A stretch of DNA of 5,060 nucleotides from Treponema sp. (GCA_031288815.1 JAITQR010000017.1:1-5060), one strand, 5' to 3'. Positions 1-5,060 are shown, numbered from the stretch's first letter. A program made the numbers and translations. Notes: a model not told the origin generated them from the letters alone.

Positions 1-88
1 GTATAGTGGCGGCGCGTCTTTCAAAGCTACTGCAGGAAATCAACAGAAACAGAAAAGAGAAATAAAAAACCAAAAAAAACCGTTTCAT
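1..88 (-). CDS. N-terminus of a probable lipoprotein (partial, runs off left edge)
   Basis: Reading leftward from an ATG at 88, the frame stays open to the window edge and gives 29 residues. It begins MKR, continues with a hydrophobic stretch rich in Phe and Leu (residues 4-17), and then has Leu-Ile-Ser-Cys at 16-19 followed by Ser-Ser. This is a textbook type II signal peptide: a short basic n-region, a hydrophobic core and a lipobox with Cys19 as the lipidated residue. The product should be exported, cleaved by Lsp and anchored to a membrane. The A-run at 62-80 on the plus strand is simply the complement of the Phe codons. A GAGGG lies 13 bases before the ATG, rather far for a Shine-Dalgarno. 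The frame stays open upstream to 274, so starts at 220 or 262 are possible, but both would bury the signal peptide behind a hydrophilic tail. The mature domain lies outside the window, so its function is unknown. It is divergent from recG. Confidence 0.66.
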   Translation of the reverse strand, partial: MKRFFLVFYFSFLFLLISCSSFERRAATI

Positions 89-405
89 GATTGACAGTAT
101 GCCCTCTTTCCCCGGTTCAAGCAAGGGCCCGCCAATTCCTATATGGCGGGTATCAAACAACTCGCTCCCGTGATTTACTCCCTGTCCAAAATTGCGCTTC
201 CGGTGAGGCTGTTTCAACATATTGCTGTACTCCTTTTCTGTCTTCCGGCGGGTTCGGCGCATTCGGCTGTCAACTCAACCGTATCTTCCCGCAATTCCTT
301 GTCCGTTATCCAACTGTTCGTATAGGAGGCGATCGTTCCCTTTTCCCCGTTCCACGGAAACCCTGCCCCTACCGTGGCGGGCCCTTTTGATATACCATTC
401 CAAGC
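89..405. other. Divergent intergenic region between the lipoprotein gene and recG
   Basis: This stretch of about 320 bases has no convincing gene of its own. Reading frames on the plus strand here give low-complexity, unrelated-looking peptides. The minus-strand frame 274-89 is continuous with the lipoprotein and may be an N-terminal extension; it has AAGGAG (235-230) nine bases before an ATG at 220. Two small hairpins are visible: 128-134 with 144-150 (seven pairs, nine-base loop) and 352-357 with 372-377 (six pairs, 14-base loop). A good AGGAGG at 324-329 is followed by no ATG, GTG or TTG at usable spacing. The region must hold the promoters of both divergent genes, but no strong -35/-10 pair stands out on either strand. 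Confidence 0.6.
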
Positions 406-2565
406 ATGTTTCTACGGGAGCTCGGGGAGCCGGTAAGCAGCATCCGGGGGGCCGGTTCCGCCACGGTTGGGGCTCTGGCAAAGGCGGGGATCAATACCCT
501 GGCGGACCTGCTCTGCCATTACCCCAGGGACTACGAAGATCGGAGTCATCTTGTCCCTCTGGCCCAGTTTGCCAGATACCCCCAGGTATGTACCACCGTC
601 AGGGTTCTGTCCCACGAATGGATCGGATTCGGAAGGATGCGGACCCTCAAGGTTCATGTGGCGGATGAAAGCGCCAGGGCTGTTCTGATCTGCTGGAACC
701 GGAATTTTCTGGAAAAACAATTGAGGGTAGGCGGACACTACCGGCTCTGGGGCCGCTTCCACTACAAGTATGGAGAGATCCAATCTTCCGCCTTTGAGGT
801 TTCCCCCGCCGACTCTGTTGACGGGAACGCCGCCGCTCCGGAGCCCGGCGGAGCGGGGATGGGCGGCATCCTGCCGGTATACCCGCTCTCCGCGGGACTC
901 AGCCAGGGTATGCTCCGCCGTCTTATCAAACGGGCCCTGGACACCGCCTCTTCCATCGACGAGGAACTGCCCGAGGCCCTCATCGAAAGGGAGGGACTTC
1001 TGCCTAAGGCCCAGGCGATCCGGGGCATCCACTTCCCCGCCGCCATGGCGGAACTGGACAAGGCCCGGAAGACCCTTATCTGGGGGGAGCTTTTCTACCT
1101 GGAACTGATCATCGGGAGGAGGGCTCTGGAGCGGAAACGCGCGGTTAGCCGGGAGCAGCCGCTGGCGGAACCTCCGTCCCCCGCACACTCTTGGCCGGCC
1201 AAGCCTTGCCGTTTAAGCGCGCTGCAACAACGTCTCTTGGAACGGCTTCCCTTTGAGCTTACCCCCGGCCAAAAGGAGGCGGCCGGGGATATCAACCGTG
1301 ACATGGACAGCCCCTGGCCTATGGCGCGGCTTCTCCAGGGGGATGTGGGATCCGGCAAGACCCTGGTATCTTTCCTGGCGGCCCTGCGGGCGGTGGATTC
1401 GGGGGGCCAGGCGGCGATTATGGCCCCCACGGAACTGCTGGCCCGGCAGCACGCGGAAAACGCCGCCCGGATTCTGGAACCCCTGGGCCTGCGGCTTTCC
1501 TTCCTTACCGGAAACATCAAAGCCGCGGGCCGCAGGGAACTGCTTAAAAACCTGGCCGCCGGGGAAATCGACCTGGTACTGGGAACCCACGCCCTGTTTT
1601 CCGAAGACGTAATCTACCGGAACCTCCGGCTGGTGGTAGTGGACGAACAACACCGCTTTGGGGTAACCCAGCGCGGCCTTATCATGGCTAAAGGAAACAC
1701 GCCGGATCTCCTGATGATGAGCGCCACGCCCATCCCGCGCAGTCTGGCCCTGACGATCTTCGGCGATTTGGACATCTCCACTATCAGGGATCTGCCGCCG
1801 GGCCGGAAGCCCGTCAAGACACACCTTGCCAGGGAATCCAACGAGGGGAAAGTGTACGACTTTGTGAGGAAAGAACTTGTCGCGGGACGGCAGGCCTACT
1901 TTGTCTACCCCCTTATCGAGGCGGCGGAACCGGAGAGCCGGCAGCAAGGCAGCCTTTGGGCGGATTTAAAAGACGCGGAATCCATGGCCAACCGTCTTGC
2001 CCGGGAAGTCTTCCCCGAATTTCCCAGCGCCCTGGTCCACTCGCGGATCGACGAGGAAGAAAAGCAGCGGATCATGGACGGTTTCCGCCGGGGGGACACC
2101 CGCATCCTCGTGGCCACCAGCGTAGTGGAGGTGGGAGTGGATGTTCCCAACGCTACCTGCATGGTGATTGAACACGCCGAACGGTTCGGCCTTTCCGCCC
2201 TGCACCAGCTCCGGGGCCGGGTCGGCCGGGGGAAGGATCAGTCCTACTGTTTTCTGGTTTACTCCGACAAACTCACCGAAGACGGTAAAACGCGGCTCAT
2301 GGTGATGCTGGAGCACCAGGATGGTTTTGTCATAGCCGAGGAGGATCTAAAGCTCAGGGGGCCCGGACAAATCGCCGGGCTTGAACAGTCCGGCTACCTT
2401 TCCCTGGGATTGGCCGACCCGGTACGGGACGCGGAAATCCTTGCCCGGGCCCGCGCCGAGGCTTTCGCTATCCTCGAAACCGATCCCGGCCTTCTTCTGC
2501 CGGAACACCGCCGTCTGGCGGAAACGCTGGAACGGGCGCCTCCCTTCGGCAGCGTGATCATGTAA
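406..2565 (+). CDS. recG: ATP-dependent DNA helicase RecG
   Basis: This is a complete 719-residue RecG, a superfamily 2 double-stranded DNA translocase that remodels stalled replication forks and branch-migrates Holliday junctions. The N-terminal wedge region starts with an HhH-like GAGSATVGALAKAGI and DLLCHYPRDYEDR (residues 15-46), with the OB-fold wedge following to about 160. The helicase core shows TPGQKEA (286-292), Walker A GDVGSGKT (312-319), the RecG-type motif II DEQHRFGV (413-420), SATPIPR (439-445) and motif VI QLRGRVGRG (601-609). The C-terminal translocation element follows as FVIAEEDLKLRGPG (641-654). Length is close to the E. coli protein (693), and no key motif is missing. 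ATG 406 is the only reasonable start: an in-frame TGA lies at 388 and the conserved wedge begins almost at once, yet no Shine-Dalgarno precedes it. It heads the plus-strand group, 62 bases before the DRTGG gene. Confidence 0.98.
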   Translation: MFLRELGEPVSSIRGAGSATVGALAKAGINTLADLLCHYPRDYEDRSHLVPLAQFARYPQVCTTVRVLSHEWIGFGRMRTLKVHVADESARAVLICWNRNFLEKQLRVGGHYRLWGRFHYKYGEIQSSAFEVSPADSVDGNAAAPEPGGAGMGGILPVYPLSAGLSQGMLRRLIKRALDTASSIDEELPEALIEREGLLPKAQAIRGIHFPAAMAELDKARKTLIWGELFYLELIIGRRALERKRAVSREQPLAEPPSPAHSWPAKPCRLSALQQRLLERLPFELTPGQKEAAGDINRDMDSPWPMARLLQGDVGSGKTLVSFLAALRAVDSGGQAAIMAPTELLARQHAENAARILEPLGLRLSFLTGNIKAAGRRELLKNLAAGEIDLVLGTHALFSEDVIYRNLRLVVVDEQHRFGVTQRGLIMAKGNTPDLLMMSATPIPRSLALTIFGDLDISTIRDLPPGRKPVKTHLARESNEGKVYDFVRKELVAGRQAYFVYPLIEAAEPESRQQGSLWADLKDAESMANRLAREVFPEFPSALVHSRIDEEEKQRIMDGFRRGDTRILVATSVVEVGVDVPNATCMVIEHAERFGLSALHQLRGRVGRGKDQSYCFLVYSDKLTEDGKTRLMVMLEHQDGFVIAEEDLKLRGPGQIAGLEQSGYLSLGLADPVRDAEILARARAEAFAILETDPGLLLPEHRRLAETLERAPPFGSVIM

Positions 2566-2574
2566 CGCGAGTCC

Positions 2575-2603
2575 TTGCGATTTTCCTGTCGATCTTATAT
2601 TAT
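2575..2603 (+). promoter_or_regulatory. Putative sigma-70-type promoter for the DRTGG gene
   Basis: TTGCGA (2575-2580, four of six matches to TTGACA) and TATTAT (2598-2603, five of six matches to TATAAT) are separated by 17 bases. They lie in a short AT-rich island that stands out from the GC-rich surroundings. Transcription would start near 2610, giving a leader of about 18 bases that contains the GGGGGGA ribosome site at 2618-2624, three bases before the ATG at 2628. This suggests the DRTGG and cyclo-ligase genes can be expressed independently of recG. The call rests on consensus matching only. Confidence 0.5.
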
Positions 2604-2627
2604 TTTTATAGACGAACGGGGGGATAT

Positions 2628-2984
2628 ATGACCGTAGCGGATGCTGTAAAAATATTGGAAGGGCATTTTTTTTCGGGCGAAGACAAGGCTGAAATGGAAA
2701 TAGCCTCCGCCTGCGGGGCGGATTTAATGAGCGATGTAATGGCTTTTGTCAAAGACCGGGTTCTCCTTCTGACGGGGCTGGTGAATTCCCAGGTTATTCG
2801 CACCGCGGAACTGCTCGACATCCACTGTATTATCTTTGTGCGGGGCAAAAACCCCAGCCTGGATATGATCGATATGGCTAAAGATGCGGGCATTATCCTG
2901 GGGGGCACGAAGCTTCCCATGTTCATCGCCTGCGGCAGACTCTACGAAGCGGGGCTTAAAGCGGGCGGTACCCGGCGCATCTAG
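2628..2984 (+). CDS. DRTGG-domain protein, small standalone
   Basis: A 118-residue soluble protein without signal peptide or membrane segment. It resembles the small single-domain DRTGG proteins: ADLMSDVMAF (31-40), then a strand and turn LLLTGLVNSQVIRTAELLDI (46-65), FVRGKNPS (70-77) and a terminal GRLYEAGL (103-110). From memory, relatives typically have an Asn-Pro where this protein has Asn53-Ser54. The domain is also found in larger proteins such as phosphotransacetylases with CBS domains. Small versions often sit beside iron-only hydrogenase or anti-sigma-kinase genes, and a ligand-binding or regulatory role is presumed, but no reaction is established. No hydrogenase gene is visible here. 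GGGGGGA three bases before the ATG supports the start. A probable promoter lies just upstream, and the cyclo-ligase gene starts five bases downstream, so the two are likely cotranscribed. The family assignment is from recalled pattern; the function is not known. Confidence 0.82.
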   Translation: MTVADAVKILEGHFFSGEDKAEMEIASACGADLMSDVMAFVKDRVLLLTGLVNSQVIRTAELLDIHCIIFVRGKNPSLDMIDMAKDAGIILGGTKLPMFIACGRLYEAGLKAGGTRRI

Positions 2985-2989
2985 AAATT

Positions 2990-3637
2990 ATGGGCCCGCC
3001 GGATCCTAAAGGGGTTCTCAGGGGCGATATGAAGGCCCGCCTTGCCGCCCTCCCGCCGGACAGTTTTTCCCTGGCGGGCGAAAGGGCCGTCGGCCGGCTT
3101 CTTCAACACCCGGTCTGGCGGCGCTACGGCAGCCTGCTCCTTTTCCTTTCCCTGAAAGATGAAATCGATACCCAACTCATCCTGGAAGCGTCTTTTACCG
3201 CCGGGAAAAAGGTCTTCGCGCCGCGAATCGACGGATTGCGGGACGAAGAAGGCGCGCCGGCCCGGCCCAGGGGAGATCTGGTGTTTCACCGGATTTTCCC
3301 CTCCGGGACGAAGGGCGGGGCCTTGCGGAAGGGCGCTTACGGCATCCGGGAACCCCTCCCCGCGCCGGAAACCCGGTTGGGAAAAGGGGACTTCCCCGCC
3401 CTGATCCTGACGCCCGGTTTGGCCTTTGACCCGCAGGGCCGGCGGCTTGGCCGGGGAGGAGGCTACTACGACCGTTTCCTGGCCGCCCTGGACGCGGGAA
3501 AAACCTCGGCCCTTCTGGAAGGATCGGCGGCGGCCCTCCCCTATACCGCCTTCGGCCTCTGCATGGAGTGCCAGTTGGTACCCCTCCTTCCCGCGGATCC
3601 TTGGGATAAACGGATGGACGCGGTGTGCAGCGGCTAA
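2990..3637 (+). CDS. 5-formyltetrahydrofolate cyclo-ligase (MTHFS)
   Basis: A complete 215-residue cytoplasmic enzyme that uses ATP to convert 5-formyltetrahydrofolate to 5,10-methenyltetrahydrofolate, returning this folate to one-carbon metabolism. The N-terminus PKGVLRGDMKARLAAL (6-21) aligns with the ATP-binding helix of the family; Lys7 and Arg11 correspond to human MTHFS Lys10 and Arg14. Further marks are FLSLKDEIDT (52-61) with Glu58 in the substrate region, KKVFAPR (73-79), YGIREP (117-122) and the signature GRGGGYYDRF (154-163) preceded by GLAFDPQG (143-150). The C-terminus has ECQLVPLLPADPWD (193-206), in the usual place. ATG 2990 is chosen although no Shine-Dalgarno precedes it; translation is probably coupled to the DRTGG gene, whose stop lies five bases upstream. 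The in-frame ATG at 3029 has AGGGG four bases before it but would remove both phosphate-binding residues. Family members carry symbols such as ygfA, yqgN or fau; none is assigned. Confidence 0.95.
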   Translation: MGPPDPKGVLRGDMKARLAALPPDSFSLAGERAVGRLLQHPVWRRYGSLLLFLSLKDEIDTQLILEASFTAGKKVFAPRIDGLRDEEGAPARPRGDLVFHRIFPSGTKGGALRKGAYGIREPLPAPETRLGKGDFPALILTPGLAFDPQGRRLGRGGGYYDRFLAALDAGKTSALLEGSAAALPYTAFGLCMECQLVPLLPADPWDKRMDAVCSG

Positions 3638-3691
3638 ACCGGCCGATCCGGTACTGAAATCGAACAGGAAGCCGCCCCTTAAGAAATTGAG

Positions 3692-3722
3692 GCTGTTCCA
3701 AAACTTCAGTTTTTGGGACAGC
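3692..3722. terminator. Strong stem-loop in the convergent gap, probable terminator and possible dispersed palindrome
   Basis: GCTGTTCCAAAA (3692-3703) pairs with TTTTGGGACAGC (3711-3722): twelve pairs including one G-T wobble, around a seven-base loop. It lies 54 bases after the cyclo-ligase stop and about 80 bases past the HD gene stop read from the other side, where a two-way terminator would sit. Neither side has a clean T-run after the stem: the plus strand continues with mixed T-rich sequence (TTGAATTATTTGTTTC), and the minus strand with CTCAATTTCTTAAG. Termination is therefore likely but not textbook. The arm GGCTGTTCCAAAAC resembles the terminal inverted repeats of some insertion sequences, so it may be a repeated element or an IS-end remnant that serves as a terminator. 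Confidence 0.62.
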
Positions 3723-3800
3723 TACCTTGAATTATTTGTTTCTTAATCCCGTATTACGGATACGCGGAAAATTGCCGTATCAGGGCCTTCTTTGGTCGAT

Positions 3801-4349
3801 CTATGTCAGGGCCTGGATATACTTCCGGCGGGATTCCACCAGGGACTTTAGTTCGGCGTACATGGCAAGATCCACGTTTTCCGCTATGGGCAGGATATAT
3901 TTGACCGTTTCCTCGGTGTAACGGCCGATAAATTCGGTGTTTATCACAAAACCGAGGGATATCATATTGGATATCCGGTCTGCTACCTTGAGAACCTTGG
4001 CGTTTCGGGAACCGGTTTCTATGATTCGGGTGAGGAATTCGGCCTTAGTCTCCCCCGGGAAACGGGTTACCTCCAGCACCAGATCGTAGACTTTATGGCT
4101 TTCGTAGTCGATGGAGAGGAGCAGGTTGTGGTTGAAGTCGGGAATATCTTCAAGTACATCGTGAACCACCGACGCCTTAAGAAGCACCGGATCGATGTAG
4201 CCGTAGTCTATCAGGGTCGCCATGGTGTCCAGTTGGTGACGGAACATATTGCCGCCCCCCTCCCTGACTTTTCCGATTAGAGCGGTGGCAAGTTGGATAT
4301 AAGGCGCAAGGTGCGTCCCTTTAAGCCGCAGCATCTCCTCGGTAGTCAT
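3801..4349 (-). CDS. Small HD-domain hydrolase of the Rel/SpoT hydrolase type (possible small alarmone hydrolase)
   Basis: A complete 182-residue cytoplasmic protein, essentially one HD domain. The metal-ligand set of the (p)ppGpp hydrolase domain of Rel/SpoT and Mesh1 is intact: His38 (FRHQ), His63-Asp64 within HDVLED (63-68) and Asp124 within KVADRISNM (121-129). Glu67-Asp68 match the catalytic Glu-Asp pair of Rel, and the 25-residue spacing from His38 to His63 fits the family. There is no synthetase, TGS or ACT domain, so synthesis is not expected. By analogy it could remove the 3' pyrophosphate from (p)ppGpp, but single-domain HD proteins can act on other nucleotides and the substrate is inferred. 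The ATG has GGAGGG three bases upstream, overlapping the valS stop, so it is translated from the valS message and probably coupled to it. The frame ends 163 bases from the convergent cyclo-ligase gene. Confidence 0.85.
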   Translation of the reverse strand: MTTEEMLRLKGTHLAPYIQLATALIGKVREGGGNMFRHQLDTMATLIDYGYIDPVLLKASVVHDVLEDIPDFNHNLLLSIDYESHKVYDLVLEVTRFPGETKAEFLTRIIETGSRNAKVLKVADRISNMISLGFVINTEFIGRYTEETVKYILPIAENVDLAMYAELKSLVESRRKYIQALT

Positions 4350-4352
4350 GTA

Positions 4353-4361
4353 CCCTCCTTA
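4353..4361 (-). promoter_or_regulatory. Ribosome-binding site overlapping the valS stop codon
   Basis: Read on the minus strand, the sequence is TAAGGAGGGTACATG. The TAA ends valS, the overlapping AAGGAGGG is a near-perfect Shine-Dalgarno, and the ATG opens the HD hydrolase gene. This fixes the HD start at 4349. A ribosome ending valS would sit on the site that initiates the next gene, which points to coupling. Confidence 0.88.
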
Positions 4362-5060
4362 ACAGAGGTCCCTAATGTAGGACTCAAGTTTCCCGGTTCG
4401 CTTCCGGGCCTCGTCGAGTTTTTGCCTTTCCCCTTCCACAAGTTCCGGAGGGGCGTTTTGCAAGAATTTCCCGTTGCCAAGCTTGGCCTCAAGGCTTTGT
4501 ATAAACCCGCGATCCCGCTGAATCTCCCGGGTAAATTTCTGTCTCAGGGCTGAAAGATCCGCCGCGTCGGCCACGAACACGAAAGCCTCAAAACCGGCGC
4601 CTACCAGGGCGATGGAACCCGGGGGACGGATGCCGTCAACACGATCGTTGCCGCCGGCCCGCCCGGTTCCCGGAACAGCCCCCCCACCGGCGGCCTGGGT
4701 CTCAAGCTCGCCGATACCGGCCAATAGCTTTACCAGTTCCGTATTGGCCGCCAGGGTTTCCGCCCGATCCGCCGCGGGCCTTACCAGGACGCGGAGTTTC
4801 CTGTCCGGCGGGATGGTACACTCACTGCGTAGGGTGCGCACCGCGCGAACCAGCTCCTGGAGGAAGGCGAAGGCCCCCTCCACCGCCGGATCGGCCCGTT
4901 TTTCGTCGTATTCCGGGTAAGGCGCGGTGATGAGGAGTTCCTCTCCGGCGCCCTGCACATTGGGCAGCTTGCCGTAGATCTCCTCGGTAACAAAGGGAAG
5001 GAAGGGGTGGAGCAGCCGCAGGGATTCGGCCAGGACATCCAGTAATACGGTGGCGGCCCG
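4359..5060 (-). CDS. valS: Valyl-tRNA synthetase, C-terminal part (partial, runs off right edge)
   Basis: The visible 233 residues are the end of ValRS, the class I enzyme that attaches valine to tRNA-Val. The frame is open to the window edge, so the catalytic Rossmann fold and editing domain lie outside. Seen here are the end of the anticodon-binding helical domain, LLHPFLPFVTEEIYGKLPN (16-34 of the fragment), then RTLRSECTIPPDRK (75-88), the beta segment SIALVGAGFEAFVFV (149-163) and the C-terminal coiled-coil tRNA arm from about 168. The arm includes LEAKLGNGKFLQNAPPELV (190-208) and ends LESYIRDLC, as ValRS proteins do. A GTG at 4958 could be mistaken for a start, but the upstream 34 codons encode the conserved HPF region, so the gene continues. 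A Gly-rich segment at about 123-144 looks longer than usual. The stop codon forms part of the ribosome site of the HD hydrolase gene. Confidence 0.96.
   Translation of the reverse strand, partial: RAATVLLDVLAESLRLLHPFLPFVTEEIYGKLPNVQGAGEELLITAPYPEYDEKRADPAVEGAFAFLQELVRAVRTLRSECTIPPDRKLRVLVRPAADRAETLAANTELVKLLAGIGELETQAAGGGAVPGTGRAGGNDRVDGIRPPGSIALVGAGFEAFVFVADAADLSALRQKFTREIQRDRGFIQSLEAKLGNGKFLQNAPPELVEGERQKLDEARKRTGKLESYIRDLC

Noticed and set aside
91..96. Perfect TTGACA on the plus strand as a recG -35 box (also TTGACA on the minus strand at 273-268)
   Set aside because: At 16-18 base spacing neither has anything like TATAAT (GGTTCA on the plus side, CGCCGG on the minus side). The isolated hexamers are likely chance.
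110..135. tRNA-like GGTTCAAGC resembling a T-arm
   Set aside because: The flanking bases do not form the five-pair T-stem, and no matching acceptor, D or anticodon arms can be drawn around it.
128..150. Hairpin CCCGCCA/TGGCGGG as a terminator
   Set aside because: The stem is sound, but no T-run follows on either strand and it lies in the divergent region, possibly inside an N-terminal extension, where no transcript is expected to end.
299..326. TTGTCC (299-304) with TATAGG (321-326) as a recG promoter
   Set aside because: Each box matches only four of six positions at 16-base spacing, too weak to list as a feature, although the location would suit recG.
91..390. Plus-strand open frames at 91-390, 143-325 and 222-668
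   Set aside because: They overlap one another in different frames, give low-complexity or unrelated-looking peptides, lack well-placed ribosome sites, and one runs deep into recG in the wrong frame. The 143-325 peptide has a mildly hydrophobic stretch but no convincing signal structure.
412..1188. Long minus-strand open frame antisense to recG, with a similar one at 1213-1947
   Set aside because: These are mirror frames that arise from strong G/C bias at third codon positions in recG. Their products are Pro-, Gly- and Arg-rich with no recognisable domain.
2566..2584. Mini hairpin CGCGA/TTGCG followed by TTTT as a recG terminator
   Set aside because: Only five pairs including one G-T wobble, and a short T-run. 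It overlaps the proposed -35 box of the next gene. At most a weak attenuator.
3638..3652. ACCGG/CCGGT hairpin immediately after the cyclo-ligase stop
   Set aside because: A five-pair stem with a five-base loop and no T-run; the stronger stem-loop at 3692-3722 is the better terminator candidate.
3195..3701. Minus-strand open frame opposite the cyclo-ligase gene
   Set aside because: The product is extremely rich in Arg, Pro and Gly, as expected for the antisense of a GC-rich gene. The plus strand carries a complete, well-conserved enzyme.
4359..4958. A separate gene starting with GTG at 4958
   Set aside because: The same frame is open to the window edge and the upstream codons encode the conserved LLHPFLPFVTEEIY region of ValRS, so this GTG is an internal Val codon.

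Overview
This is an ordinary, gene-dense stretch of bacterial chromosome. The coding sequence is GC-rich and prefers G or C at third codon positions, while the non-coding stretches contain sharply AT-rich islands. The gene set (recG, a DRTGG-domain protein, 5-formyltetrahydrofolate cyclo-ligase, a SpoT/Rel-type HD protein and valS) is widespread and does not fix the taxon. A relaxed lipoprotein signal at the left edge and a GGCTGTTCCAAAAC palindrome would suit a Treponema-like spirochete. That is a low-confidence inference, to be tested by searching with RecG and ValRS.

Layout. At the far left, positions 88 to 1 on the minus strand encode the first 29 residues of a probable lipoprotein that leaves the window. 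A roughly 320-base divergent region (89-405) separates it from a plus-strand group: recG (406-2565), a small DRTGG-domain gene (2628-2984) with a credible sigma-70-type promoter of its own, and a 5-formyltetrahydrofolate cyclo-ligase gene (2990-3637) that begins five bases after the DRTGG stop. A convergent gap (3638-3800) holds a strong stem-loop, probably a terminator, whose sequence resembles insertion-sequence ends. The minus strand then carries valS, of which only the 3' 702 bases are present, followed downstream by a small HD-domain hydrolase (4349 to 3801). The HD gene's Shine-Dalgarno sequence overlaps the valS stop codon.

How the genes relate. RecG acts in fork rescue and recombination, the cyclo-ligase in folate salvage, and ValRS charges tRNA-Val. 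The DRTGG protein is probably a small ligand-binding or regulatory protein. The HD protein keeps the metal ligands and the Glu-Asp pair of the Rel/SpoT (p)ppGpp hydrolase domain but has no synthetase domain. Its coupling to valS links tRNA charging with a possible alarmone hydrolase, and this is the most interesting biological connection here. I see no tRNA or rRNA gene, CRISPR array, transposase, phage gene or defence module, and no convincing evidence of an entirely new system.
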